Shown piece after piece: positions 8,021 through 16,089 of a stretch of 28,546 bases of DNA. The position numbers and the translations under genes are program-made. Each line of letters starts with the position of its first letter. The first letter of the stretch is position 1. Origin of the DNA: a bacterium UBP15_UBA6099 (lineage in GTDB: Bacteria; UBP15; UBA6099); contig DIWT01000053.1 of the NCBI GenBank assembly GCA_002435745.1, positions 1 through 28,546 on the forward strand, in the 5' to 3' direction. The notes beneath the pieces are model-generated. The model was not told the origin of the DNA. It saw nothing but the letters and a program-made list of their open reading frames with translations, and ran no database searches.

Positions 8021-8806
8021 ATGGAATTCGAAGATGTGATATACGAAAAAAGCGAAGGCCGGGCGAGAATTTCCATCAACAGGCCGAAGGCCCTCAACTC
8101 TTTCCGCTCCCGCACGCTTGATGAACTCACGGAGGCCTTCACGGACGCCTCTCAAGACGCGAGCGTCGGCGCGGTTGTTCTGACCGCTGAGGGCGGAAAA
8201 GCATTCTGCTCCGGCGGCGATATCGCGGAGATGCTCGAACTCTCTCCCGCAACAGGGCGGGTGTTCGTTTTAAAACTGTTCAATCTGTTCTCTCTCATCC
8301 GCCAGTGCCCGAAACCGGTCATCGCCGCAGTCGACGGATACTGCCTCGGAGGCGGAAATGAAATAAATCTGGTTTGCGACCTGACGATAGCCACCGAGAA
8401 GTCGGTGTTCGGACAGGTCGGCCCGACCGTAGGCAGCACGCCCGTGCTCGCCGGCACACAGATTCTTCCGCGCCTCGTCGGCGACAAAAAAGCGAAAGAA
8501 ATCATTTTCCTCTGCGGCAGATATACGGCGCGAGAAGCCCTCGAAATGGGCTGGATAAATAAAGTCGTCCCCGACGGCTCTCTCGAAGAGGAAACACAAG
8601 CGTGGGTGTCGCGCATCCTCGAAATGAGCCCGCAGTCGCTTAGAATATCCAAGACTTCGCTCAATTTCGAGAGCGACCTGCTGCACTCTTCCTACATGCA
8701 CGGCATCGAAATGCTGTCGGCAACATACGGAAGCGAGGAATTGAAAGAAGGAATGACGTCGTTCATGGAGAAACGGAAACCCGACTTCAACAGATTCAGG
8801 AAATAG
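8021..8806 (+). CDS. Crotonase-family acyl-CoA enzyme, MenB/BadI-like
   Basis: 261 aa. The start at 8021 is chosen because GGAGG lies 9 nt upstream and the FEDVIYEK opening matches relatives; a frame opening at 7982 overlaps the promoter. Crotonase motifs are clear: AFCSGGD (61-67, oxyanion hole), PKPVIAAVDGYCLGGG (98-112) and the C-terminal KRKPDF. Overall it resembles MenB (naphthoate synthase) and BadI (ketocyclohexanecarboxyl-CoA hydrolase), for example FGQVGPTVGS at 130-139. The MenB/BadI Asp after that Ser is replaced (STP at 139-141), while E114 in GGGNE matches one catalytic Glu of enoyl-CoA hydratase and the second (QPE) is G134. The reaction is therefore uncertain. The downstream 3-hydroxyacyl-CoA dehydrogenase favours an enoyl-CoA hydratase or ring hydrolase role. 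Confidence 0.85.
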   Translation: MEFEDVIYEKSEGRARISINRPKALNSFRSRTLDELTEAFTDASQDASVGAVVLTAEGGKAFCSGGDIAEMLELSPATGRVFVLKLFNLFSLIRQCPKPVIAAVDGYCLGGGNEINLVCDLTIATEKSVFGQVGPTVGSTPVLAGTQILPRLVGDKKAKEIIFLCGRYTAREALEMGWINKVVPDGSLEEETQAWVSRILEMSPQSLRISKTSLNFESDLLHSSYMHGIEMLSATYGSEELKEGMTSFMEKRKPDFNRFRK

Positions 8807-8854
8807 CGGGCGCGGCCCGAAATCCGGTCTGAAAAATCTATATGGAGGAATAAA

Positions 8855-9718
8855 ATGGCAGCGAAGGACATCAAGAAGGCGCTCGTTATGGGAGCGGGAA
8901 CGATGGGCAACGGCATCGCGCACGTGATGGCGATGAGCGGCAGAGAAGTTATTTTGAAGGATGTGAGCGACGCGTTTCTGGAGCGCGGCATCTCCACCAT
9001 CAGCGCGAACCTAGAACGGATGGTCAAGAAAGACAAGCTGACGGCGGACGAAATGAAAGCCACGCTCGCGCGCATCAAGGGCGTAACGTCTTACGACGGG
9101 GCGGATAGTTGCGATATAGCTATAGAAGCCATAAACGAGGACATCAATCTGAAGAAACGCGTGTTCGCCGAGTTGGACGGGATTCTTCCCGCTGGCGCGA
9201 TCCTCGGAACCAACACGTCGTCTCAGTCAATAACAGCCATCGCCTCCGCCACGAAGAGGCCGGAGAACGTCATCGGCGTGCATTTCTTCAATCCCGTGCC
9301 GGTGATGCAGCTAATAGAGATAATCAAAGGCTTCGTTACCAGCGAAGAGACAGTTACGACAGTGCGCGACCTTTCGATTGAACTGGGCAAAACGCCAATC
9401 GTCGTCAACGATTTTCCGGGGTTCGCCACAAGCCGGTTCATCATGGTAATGATAAACGAGGCCATTCTGGCTTATTCAGAGGGAGTCGGCTCGGCTGAAG
9501 ATATCGACACGGGCATGAAACTCGGAATGAACCACCCCATGGGGCCGCTCGCGCTCGCCGACCTCATCGGCATCGACGTTTGCCTCAACGTGATGGAAAC
9601 TCTTTACAACGGATACAACGATCCGAAATACAGGCCGGCCCTGCTGATGAAAAAGATGGTCGTCGCCGGACTGCACGGCAGAAAAACCGGACGCGGCTTC
9701 TACGATTATTCAAAATAA
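8855..9718 (+). CDS. hbd: 3-hydroxybutyryl-CoA dehydrogenase
   Basis: 287 aa, full length for the short bacterial Hbd type. The N-terminal Rossmann fold has GAGTMGNGIA at 13-22 and an acidic NAD-binding end (ILKDVS). NTSSQSIT and GVHFFNPVPVM carry the catalytic Ser/His region, followed by GFATSRF and the C-terminal helical domain with GLHGRKTGRGFYDY. It oxidises (S)-3-hydroxyacyl-CoA to 3-oxoacyl-CoA with NAD(P), in butanoate metabolism or beta-oxidation. TGGAGGAA is well placed before the ATG. A 48-nt gap follows the crotonase gene, and both end at the terminator at 9736-9770, so they form a two-gene unit. No thiolase or acyl-CoA dehydrogenase lies in the window. Confidence 0.93.
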   Translation: MAAKDIKKALVMGAGTMGNGIAHVMAMSGREVILKDVSDAFLERGISTISANLERMVKKDKLTADEMKATLARIKGVTSYDGADSCDIAIEAINEDINLKKRVFAELDGILPAGAILGTNTSSQSITAIASATKRPENVIGVHFFNPVPVMQLIEIIKGFVTSEETVTTVRDLSIELGKTPIVVNDFPGFATSRFIMVMINEAILAYSEGVGSAEDIDTGMKLGMNHPMGPLALADLIGIDVCLNVMETLYNGYNDPKYRPALLMKKMVVAGLHGRKTGRGFYDYSK

Positions 9719-9735
9719 CAATTTTGCCGGCAAAG

Positions 9736-9770
9736 AAAAAGCGGCGCGCTTATCGGGCGCGCCGCTTTTT
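9736..9770. terminator. Bidirectional intrinsic terminator between hbd and pnp
   Basis: A perfect stem GCGGCGCGC (9741-9749) / GCGCGCCGC (9757-9765) with a 7-nt loop is flanked by AAAAA on the left and TTTTTT on the right, so it works in both directions. It sits between the convergent ends of hbd (9718) and pnp (9797). Confidence 0.92.
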
Positions 9771-9796
9771 TATTTTGCTTAAAAATCAACCAAACG

Positions 9797-11920
9797 TCAG
9801 AGAGGATTATTGTCCGGGTCCAAAGCTCCGGGCACATCCTTCATCGTCAGGTTTACCCTGTTCATATCGTCTATCTCGCGAACCTTCACGCGGACTTTCT
9901 GTCCGACTGAAAGAACGTCTTCCACCTGATTGATGCGTGTGGGAGCGATCTGGCTGATATGCACGAGTCCGTCGGTTCCGGGCAGCACTTCGACGAAAGC
10001 GCCGAAGTTGACGATCCGCCTCACAATGCCTTCGTAGATTTTGCCGACTTCCACTTCGGCCACAAGGTCTTCGACCATCTTGCGCGCGGCTTCGCCGGCG
10101 GCTGCGTCCGCGGTGTAAATGAGAACGCGCCCGTCGTCTTCGATGTCCACCTTCACGCCTGTTTCGTCCGTGATGCGGCGGATGGTCTTGCCTCCGGGGC
10201 CTATCACTGTTCCGATCTTCTCAATGTCGATCTTGATTATGATGAGCCTCGGCGCGTACGGGGAAACATCCGCTCTCGGACTGCTTATCGCGGCGTTCAT
10301 CTTTCCGAGTATGGTCATGCGGGCGACGCGCGCCTTTTCCATCGCTTCCTTCATCAGGCCCGCGGTCACGCCCTTCACTTTGATGTCCATCTGAACAGCG
10401 GTTATGCCTTTGCTAGTGCCGGCCACCTTGAAATCCATGTCGCCGAGGTGGTCTTCCACGCCCTGAATATCCGTGAGCACGTGGTGAGCGCCCGACTCCT
10501 CTATGACTAGGCCCATTGCAATGCCGGCCACCGGGCTTTTCAGCGGCACTCCGGCGTCCATCAGAGACATCGAGCTGGCGCACACGCTGGCCATCGAGCT
10601 TGAGCCGTTGCTTTCCAGCACTTCCGATACCACGCGTATCGCGTACGGGAACTCTTCCTCGTTGGGAATCATCCCCGCCACCGCGCGCTCGGCGAGCATG
10701 CCGTGTCCGATGTCCCTTCGGGACGGGCCGCGCATCATGCGAACTTCGCCGACGCTGAACGGCGGGAAGTTGTACTGATGCATGTACTGTTTCTCGATGT
10801 CGTTGCTGATGCCGTCGATGCGCTGGGCGTCGCGGGGCGAGCCGAGCGTGACCGCGCTAAGCACCTGAGTCTGGCCTCTTGTGAACATCGCCGAGCCGTG
10901 CGTGCGGGGCAGAAGCGCCACATCGCAGGTTATCGGGCGGATTTCATCCTTGCTTCTTCCGTCCGGCCTGACTCCGTCCTTGCAGATTCTCTCTCGCATA
11001 AGACGTTTTTCAAGGCCTTCCAGAACATTTTTGACCTCTTTGACCTTCGCTGAATCGACGGCCTCGCCGTCGGTGGCGAATTCCGCCACAGCCTGCTCGA
11101 CTAGCGCCGCGATATCAGCCTCGCGCTCCGTCTTCATCTTTCCGTCCAGAGCGGCTCGGATTCTAGGCTCCGCGAACTCTTCCACCTTGCGGGCAAGCTC
11201 TTCGTCCGGGACCGGAGCGACGAACTCCACCTTGGCTTTTCCGATATGAGAGGCGATTTCCCTCTGCAGGGCGATAAGTTGGCTTATCGGCTCCCTCGCG
11301 AATTCCAGAGCTTCGAGGAAATCCGCCTCGGAGATTTCTTTCATTTCTCCCTCGACCATCATCACTGACTGTTCGTTCCCGGCGATGACTATGTCGATGT
11401 CGCCTTCCTCCTGCTGCGCGAAAGTCGGGTTGACGATGAACTTGCCGTCCACCCGGCCCACGCGAACGGCGGCCACAGGGCCGTCGAACGGTATCTCGGA
11501 TATCGATAGCGCGGTGGACGCTCCGACAAGCCCCAGCACGTCTATCGGATTTTCCATGTCCGACGACAGCGCGAGGCAAACCACCTGCACTTCTTTTTTG
11601 AAACCTTTGGGGAACAGAGGCCTGATGGCTCTGTCCACGAGGCGGGCGCTTATTACCGCGTGATCCGACGCGCGCCCTTCCCTTTTGATGAACCCGCCCG
11701 GAATCTTCCCTGCGGCGTACATCTTTTCCTCGAAATCAACCATCAACGGGAAGTAGTCGATGTCCCTGTCGTTCTTAGATAGCGTTGCTGTGACGAGCAC
11801 GACGCTGCCCGCGTATCTGACCACGACCGCGCCGCTTGCCTGCCTTGCCATCTTTCCCGTTGATATCTGAAGCTCATGTTCTCCAAGTTGGAGTTTGGCT
11901 TCATACTGTGTGCTTTCCAT
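9797..11920 (-). CDS. pnp: Polyribonucleotide nucleotidyltransferase (PNPase)
   Basis: 707 aa, the normal PNPase length. PNPase degrades RNA 3' to 5' with phosphate and is a trimer, often a degradosome part. The domains are in the usual order: first RNase PH core (about 10-145), helical linker, second RNase PH core (about 310-535, including GRSKDEIRPI and the active-site Asp residues in MDFKVAGT and MDIKVKG), KH domain (IGPGGKTIRRITDETG) and S1 domain (GKIYEGIVRRIVNFGAFVEV). It is the last gene of the nusA operon block and is separated from rpsO by a 304-nt hairpin-rich spacer. That is the arrangement in which PNPase autoregulates its own leader in enterobacteria; such control here is inference. 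Confidence 0.97.
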   Translation of the reverse strand: MESTQYEAKLQLGEHELQISTGKMARQASGAVVVRYAGSVVLVTATLSKNDRDIDYFPLMVDFEEKMYAAGKIPGGFIKREGRASDHAVISARLVDRAIRPLFPKGFKKEVQVVCLALSSDMENPIDVLGLVGASTALSISEIPFDGPVAAVRVGRVDGKFIVNPTFAQQEEGDIDIVIAGNEQSVMMVEGEMKEISEADFLEALEFAREPISQLIALQREIASHIGKAKVEFVAPVPDEELARKVEEFAEPRIRAALDGKMKTEREADIAALVEQAVAEFATDGEAVDSAKVKEVKNVLEGLEKRLMRERICKDGVRPDGRSKDEIRPITCDVALLPRTHGSAMFTRGQTQVLSAVTLGSPRDAQRIDGISNDIEKQYMHQYNFPPFSVGEVRMMRGPSRRDIGHGMLAERAVAGMIPNEEEFPYAIRVVSEVLESNGSSSMASVCASSMSLMDAGVPLKSPVAGIAMGLVIEESGAHHVLTDIQGVEDHLGDMDFKVAGTSKGITAVQMDIKVKGVTAGLMKEAMEKARVARMTILGKMNAAISSPRADVSPYAPRLIIIKIDIEKIGTVIGPGGKTIRRITDETGVKVDIEDDGRVLIYTADAAAGEAARKMVEDLVAEVEVGKIYEGIVRRIVNFGAFVEVLPGTDGLVHISQIAPTRINQVEDVLSVGQKVRVKVREIDDMNRVNLTMKDVPGALDPDNNPL

Positions 11921-12031
11921 TAAAAAATTCCCTTCCGGAGCTCCCGCTCCATGTCACGTTTTTCTCCCCCGTCTGTCACATGTCCGGACGGCGCGACCCG
12001 CGCCGCCCTCATCATCACAAAAAAGGATTGC

Positions 12032-12062
12032 TTGACCCGCATTATTCGCTAACGCGGGCCAA
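12032..12062 (-). promoter_or_regulatory. Long hairpin in the pnp leader
   Basis: On the minus strand TTGGCCCGC (12062-12054) pairs over nine positions with GCGGGTCAA (12040-12032), with one G-U pair and a 13-nt loop. A run of six T follows after 7 nt (12024-12019). It could be an RNase III or PNPase-responsive element, or a weak terminator. It lies about 110 nt upstream of the pnp start. Confidence 0.45.
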
Positions 12063-12113
12063 ATTTTCGTCGCGATGCGCGGATTCCGGCTGATTTCGAG
12101 GCAAATTAATAAA

Positions 12114-12133
12114 CCACCCTAATGCTCGGGTGG
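12114..12133 (-). terminator. Candidate rpsO terminator hairpin
   Basis: On the minus strand CCACCC (12133-12128) and GGGTGG (12119-12114) form a 6-bp stem with an 8-nt loop, followed at once by TTTATTAATTT. The T-run is interrupted, so termination would be partial, which would let pnp be read from upstream. Confidence 0.4.
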
Positions 12134-12224
12134 CCGCCGTCGATTGCGCCGGACTCCATGCCATAGGCCTTCTCAAAAAACGAACCGCAAGGCGACGGAC
12201 GGCCCCATTGGCCGCCGCTTACGC

Positions 12225-12494
12225 CTACTTGCGGAGTCCGAGTTCTTTGATGATCTTCTCGTACCGTCTGGCGTCCACCCTTGCAAGGTAATTCAGCAGC
12301 CTCCGCCTCTTGCCAACCATCTTCAGCAATCCGCGTCTCGAACTGTGATCCTTTTTGTTCTTCTTCAGGTGTTCCGTCAGAAGGGTAATCCGTTCCGACA
12401 GAAGAGCGATCTGCACTTCCGGAGAACCCGTGTCTGATTCGTGCGACCGGAACTTTGTCATGATCTCGCTCTTCCGCTCAACGCCCAGTGTCAT
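12225..12494 (-). CDS. rpsO: 30S ribosomal protein S15
   Basis: 89 aa, the normal S15 length. DTGSPEVQIALLSERI, HLKKNKKDHSSRRGLL and the final LGLRK are diagnostic. S15 binds 16S rRNA early in 30S assembly. The ATG at 12494 is chosen because GGAGG ends 8 nt upstream; a GTG three codons earlier overlaps that ribosome site itself. It lies 45 nt after ribF and upstream of pnp, the widespread truB-ribF-rpsO-pnp order. Confidence 0.97.
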   Translation of the reverse strand: MTLGVERKSEIMTKFRSHESDTGSPEVQIALLSERITLLTEHLKKNKKDHSSRRGLLKMVGKRRRLLNYLARVDARRYEKIIKELGLRK

Positions 12495-12539
12495 ATGTGT
12501 CACCTCCCTTCCTTATATAGTCAGCATATTGTAGGTACA

Positions 12540-13466
12540 TTAATATTTTTCCGCAAGCTCGATGTCTTTCGCCAACTGCTCCGCCAGAGCCTTCGCGTCC
12601 CCGTATTTCCTCTGAGGCCTCAGCCTTCGCGTGAACTCCACTTTCAATTCCTTCCCGTAAAGGTCGCCGTTGAAGCCTATCAGGTGCGCCTCGATCACCC
12701 TGTCCGGGTTTTTGAGCGGTATGGTCGGGCGCGAGCCGATGCTCACCGCCGCCTTCACCGTCTCTCCTCCCGTTTCGCACATCGCCGCGTAAACCCCGTC
12801 CGCAGGCACGAGCTTCTTGGAGTCAACCTTCAGGTTGGCCGTCGGAAACCCCAGCTTCTTCCCTATGCCTATTCCTTTCACGACCTCGCCTTTCATCGCG
12901 TAAGGCCTTCCAAGCATCCCCTCGGCGGCCGTCACTTCCCCCTTCAACAGCAGTTCCCTGATGGCTGTGCTGCTGACGGATTTGTTGTCCGTCCTCACCA
13001 CATCTATCCGCTCTACGGTGAACCCTTTTTCCGTCCCCATCTTTTTGAGCAGTTCCACATCCCCGCGCTTCCCGCTTCCGAACCGGGTGTCGTAACCGGC
13101 TATAATCTGTTTCGCCCCCAGCCTGCGAACCAGCATCTCGTCGACAAACCTCTCCGCGGGCATCTGCGCCAACTCCGCGTTGAACGGCGCGAACAATATG
13201 TACGAAAGTTTGAAGTCCTTGAGTATCTCTATCTTTTCTTCCTTCGTCGTCAGAAGCTGAGGAACCTTGTCGGGAGCCAGAAGCTCGCTCGGATGAGGAT
13301 CGAAAGTCACAAGCCCGGAAACCTGCACTCCGGGATCATAGAACATTCCGACCCTGTCCAGAATCCTGCGGTGTCCCAGATGGACGCCGTCGAAAAAACC
13401 AAGCGTCAAAGTTACGTTCATCCCTTGTTGCGACGGAACTTCTTCAAACGAATTAAAGACGTGCAT
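12540..13466 (-). CDS. ribF: Bifunctional riboflavin kinase / FAD synthetase
   Basis: 308 aa, the normal RibF length. The N-terminal FAD synthetase domain has the nucleotidyl-transfer signature GFFDGVHLGHR (23-33), TFDPHP, and SSTAIRELL near 165. The C-terminal flavokinase domain (from about 185) has KGIGIGKKLGFPTANL, GVYAA and the closing region FNGDLYGKELKVEF. It converts riboflavin to FMN and then FAD. It starts 14 nt after truB, consistent with one transcript. Confidence 0.96.
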   Translation of the reverse strand: MHVFNSFEEVPSQQGMNVTLTLGFFDGVHLGHRRILDRVGMFYDPGVQVSGLVTFDPHPSELLAPDKVPQLLTTKEEKIEILKDFKLSYILFAPFNAELAQMPAERFVDEMLVRRLGAKQIIAGYDTRFGSGKRGDVELLKKMGTEKGFTVERIDVVRTDNKSVSSTAIRELLLKGEVTAAEGMLGRPYAMKGEVVKGIGIGKKLGFPTANLKVDSKKLVPADGVYAAMCETGGETVKAAVSIGSRPTIPLKNPDRVIEAHLIGFNGDLYGKELKVEFTRRLRPQRKYGDAKALAEQLAKDIELAEKY

Positions 13467-13480
13467 TTCGACAAGCCTCT

Positions 13481-14182
13481 CTATCGCGCAAGATAATCAA
13501 TCGGCAAAAGCATACTCGCGGCGTCCGGGCCGCAGAAAACTTCCGTCGGATGCGCCGACTCAATATCAAACGGGCCGACCGCAGTTCTGACAAGAAAGGA
13601 AAGAGTCGCCGGAGCGCCCAACGCGGCCCCGATGTCCTCTATGAGAGTCCTCACGTAAAGCCCGCCGCCGGACACCGCCTTGAATCTCGCCCTCGCCCCG
13701 CCATCCGTCTTTTCGTATCCCAACATCTTCAGGTCGTAAACCATAGCCTTGCGGGGCTTCCTCTCCACCGTCTCGCCTTTCCTGTGAAGTTTGTACAGCC
13801 TTTCCCCGCCCACCTTCACAGCCGACGCCATAGGCGGCGTCTGCTCGATTTCGCCTGTGAAATCCGGCAGAATCCGTTCTATATCGCATTGGACCAAATC
13901 AATTTGTTTCCTTTCGACAACAACGCCGTCGAAGTCGCCCGAATCGGTTTTCACTCCGAAAACCGCCTCGGCGATATATGTTTTTTTCGTGTCCGCAGAC
14001 ACCTGTTGAGACAACCGGGTGGCTGAATTGACCAGACACACGAGCACGCCGCAGGCGACCGGGTCGAGCGTTCCGCCATGCCCTATCTTTGAAGGTTTGA
14101 GTCTACGCTTGATATAGGCGACGACATCGTGAGAAGTCATGCCGGGCGGTTTGAACACGTTCAGGAATCCGCTCTCAGTCAT
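13481..14182 (-). CDS. truB: tRNA pseudouridine(55) synthase
   Basis: 233 aa. TruB makes the pseudouridine at position 55 of the tRNA T-arm. The catalytic Asp is D40 in GHGGTLDPVACGVL. The opening (NVFKPPGMTSHDVV), the KTYIAEAVFGVKTDSGD segment and the GGLYVRTLIEDIG motif all match. The protein is short for the family: it ends soon after the catalytic fold and lacks the C-terminal PUA or PUA-like domain found in many TruB proteins. The ATG lies 8 nt inside the end of nrnA, indicating translational coupling. Confidence 0.95.
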   Translation of the reverse strand: MTESGFLNVFKPPGMTSHDVVAYIKRRLKPSKIGHGGTLDPVACGVLVCLVNSATRLSQQVSADTKKTYIAEAVFGVKTDSGDFDGVVVERKQIDLVQCDIERILPDFTGEIEQTPPMASAVKVGGERLYKLHRKGETVERKPRKAMVYDLKMLGYEKTDGGARARFKAVSGGGLYVRTLIEDIGAALGAPATLSFLVRTAVGPFDIESAHPTEVFCGPDAASMLLPIDYLAR

Positions 14183-15173
14183 CGCGGCCTTCCGTGTTTT
14201 TCAGAGCGCGCGCCGCAGCGCAAACCTCTGCCACGACTTTCTGCTCCACGACGGAAAGCGGCTCGTTCATGCGAATCCCGGCGGCGAACTTATGACCGCC
14301 CCCTCCGAATTTCGCGCAGATTGCCCCCACGTCTATCCTGCCGGACGACCTCATGCTGACGCGCGCTCTTCCATCCTTCGATTCGCTGAATGATATATGC
14401 GCCTCGCAACCCTTGTACGCTCCGAGCGTCTCCACTATCCCGTCCGAGTCCTCGTCTTCAGCGCCAAGTTCTTCGTATGTTTTTCTGTCCGCCACCGACC
14501 AGCTTACCGCGTTGTCCTCGGCGGTCTTCATGTTTACCAGCGAGTATCCCAGCAGCTTCAGCCTCTCGAACCGACGCCGGTTGAACACGTTCACCGCTAT
14601 CTCGTGCGGATTAGCTCCACGCGCCACAAGGTCCGCGCATATCCTGAACACCTCGGGCGTTGTGTTCGAGTGCAGAAACCTTCCCGTGTCATACATGATT
14701 CCGGTGTACAGGCATTGAGCCAGTTCGAGAGGCATCCCGATGTTCTCCGCCTCGATAAACTTGGCGAGTATCTCGCACGTTGACGCCGCGTTCGAGTCTA
14801 TTATGTTCAGATTTCCGAAACCGCCGTTGGTAACGTGATGGTCTATCACCACAACAAAAGGCGATGCGTTCAGCAGAGGCAGAAGCTCGTCGCCGATGCG
14901 CTTCGGCCCGCCGCAGTCCACCAGAATCGCCACATCCGCCGGGGGCGCGCCTTCAGCCGCTTTCTTTTCTATCAGTTCCGCTCCGGGCAGAAACATAAAA
15001 TTGTCCGGAACGCCATCCCTTGAGTACAGCTTTATATCCTTTGCTCCGAGCGACAGCGCTATGATGCGCGTCGAAAGCAGCGCCCCTATGCTGTCGCCGT
15101 CCGGATTGATGTGTCCGAACACAGCAAACGATTTGGCTTCGGAAAGTATCTTTTTAAGCGATTTGAAATCCAT
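14175..15173 (-). CDS. nrnA: DHH-family phosphoesterase, NrnA-like oligoribonuclease / pAp phosphatase
   Basis: 332 aa. DHH-domain metal ligands are H21, D25 and D27 (GHINPDGDSIG), D86 (ILVDCGG) and the DHH motif at 111-113. The C-terminal DHHA1 domain has the substrate loop GGGGHKFAAGI. NrnA-type proteins degrade 2-5 nt RNA fragments and 3'-phosphoadenosine-5'-phosphate. Placement between rbfA and truB is typical in many phyla and supports the NrnA rather than RecJ or cyclic-dinucleotide phosphodiesterase assignment. No extra domains are present. Confidence 0.9.
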   Translation of the reverse strand: MDFKSLKKILSEAKSFAVFGHINPDGDSIGALLSTRIIALSLGAKDIKLYSRDGVPDNFMFLPGAELIEKKAAEGAPPADVAILVDCGGPKRIGDELLPLLNASPFVVVIDHHVTNGGFGNLNIIDSNAASTCEILAKFIEAENIGMPLELAQCLYTGIMYDTGRFLHSNTTPEVFRICADLVARGANPHEIAVNVFNRRRFERLKLLGYSLVNMKTAEDNAVSWSVADRKTYEELGAEDEDSDGIVETLGAYKGCEAHISFSESKDGRARVSMRSSGRIDVGAICAKFGGGGHKFAAGIRMNEPLSVVEQKVVAEVCAAARALKNTEGRDD

Positions 15174-15197
15174 GCTTGAAGCGCCGGACGCCTTTCG

Positions 15198-15572
15198 TCA
15201 GGCTTCCTCCTCTGGAGGCATCTCAGGGTCGGATTCCCTCGCGCGCCTTATCACGTCGCACACCCTGACTCCGCGCTCTATGCTGTCGTCTCTGAAAAAT
15301 CGGAGCGAAGGAACTCTTTTGATTGATATCTCCGGCCTTATTTGTTTGTAGATGAAACCGGCGGCGCTGTTCAGCCCTGCGACCGCCGCGTCCTTCTGCG
15401 ATTCGTCTCCGAACGAAGACACGAACACCTTCGCTTGGCGCAGGTCGGACGATATCTCGACGTCGGTAATGGAAACAAAACCTATGCGAGGGTCTTTCAG
15501 TTCCTTCCGTATCACTTCGCTGATGGTCTGAGTCATCAGAGCGGAAAGTCTTTTCAGTCTGTTGGGAATCAT
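15198..15572 (-). CDS. rbfA: 30S ribosome-binding factor A
   Basis: 124 aa from the ATG at 15572. RbfA binds the 16S rRNA 5' region during late 30S maturation and cold adaptation. The family pattern is visible: IPNRLKRLSALMTQTISEVI, KDPRIGFVSITDVEISSDL, AKVFVSSFGDE and PSLRFFRDDSIERG. The frame stays open for 30 more codons upstream (to GTG at 15662, with another ATG at 15635), but those residues are basic and unlike the usual RbfA N-terminus. No candidate start has a clear ribosome site, so the start is uncertain. It lies 24 nt before nrnA. Confidence 0.9.
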   Translation of the reverse strand: MIPNRLKRLSALMTQTISEVIRKELKDPRIGFVSITDVEISSDLRQAKVFVSSFGDESQKDAAVAGLNSAAGFIYKQIRPEISIKRVPSLRFFRDDSIERGVRVCDVIRRARESDPEMPPEEEA

Positions 15573-15747
15573 AACCAACCGTCCGGCTTTAACCCGGATT
15601 CGCCTATAAAGCCGGCGAACCGGGGCGATTTTCATAGCGGCGAACTGCTTCGTTGCCGCCACATTTTTTTGTTCATGAACCCTGCGTTCTATTCACTGCA
15701 AAAATGCGTCTTGCGCCTCGCGTTTCATCCGCTCTGAACAATCGCTC

Positions 15748-15770
15748 CCGAATCCCAACGTCGGATTCGG
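15748..15770 (-). other. Hairpin just after the ylxP-like gene
   Basis: CCGAATCC (15748-15755) and GGATTCGG (15763-15770) form a perfect 8-bp stem with a 7-nt loop, three bases after the ylxP stop. No T-run follows, so it is not a normal terminator; it may be a processing or mRNA-stability element. The rest of the 15573-15772 spacer shows no gene. Confidence 0.4.
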
Positions 15771-15772
15771 CT

Positions 15773-16054
15773 TTAAATAAATTCTAGGGAGGCGTCGATC
15801 ACCTCGATATCTCCCCTGCTTTCGATGTATTGGAGAGCGCGCGCTATTTCCTTTTCGATAAAAAGCCTGTCCGAGCTTACGCCCGCTATCCCTATGGCGG
15901 CCCTTTGCCACATGTCCTGATGCCCGACCTCCGACACAGCCACGTTGAACTTGTTCCGGATGTTGTCTTTCAGGCTCCGCAGGACATGCCTTTTCTCTTT
16001 CAAAGAGTTCGCGCCCGGTATCTTTATGTCAACTTTCAGGGCTCCGACAATCAT
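15773..16054 (-). CDS. ylxP: DUF503 (YlxP-like) family protein
   Basis: 93 aa. MIVGALKVDIKIPGANSLKEKR is the conserved opening of the DUF503/YlxP family, followed by the conserved SEVGHQDMWQRAAIGIAGVS segment. These small cytoplasmic proteins are regularly encoded between infB and rbfA, exactly as here, and are thought to have a translation- or ribosome-related role that has not been fixed. It starts 35 nt after infB with only a weak ribosome site. Confidence 0.9.
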   Translation of the reverse strand: MIVGALKVDIKIPGANSLKEKRHVLRSLKDNIRNKFNVAVSEVGHQDMWQRAAIGIAGVSSDRLFIEKEIARALQYIESRGDIEVIDASLEFI

Positions 16055-16089
16055 GCCGCATCAGCGCCTTTCAGGCCGCGTTCGCCAGC

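Larger units (their letters stand above)
11921..12224 (-). promoter_or_regulatory. rpsO-pnp spacer and pnp leader, with several hairpins
   Basis: No gene is visible in this 304-nt stretch. Read in the direction of transcription, it holds a hairpin just after rpsO (12216-12210 with 12204-12198, seven pairs including one G-U), a T-run at 12180-12175, a second hairpin (12114-12133), a third (12032-12062) and a tight GC hairpin CGGCGCG-ACC-CGCGCCG (11989-12005). In E. coli the same spacer holds the rpsO terminator and an RNase III-cut pnp leader. The hairpins are seen directly; the processing role is inferred by analogy. Confidence 0.5.

Noticed and set aside
12495..12503. Upstream GTG start for rpsO
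   Set aside because: The GTG overlaps the GGAGGTGA ribosome site itself, and the ATG at 12494 is correctly spaced and gives the normal 89-aa length.
12441..13496. 351-codon plus-strand open frame over ribF
   Set aside because: It lies antisense to a clear RibF, is rich in His, Arg and Phe, and has no ribosome site or family motifs; GC-rich codon bias leaves the reverse frame open.
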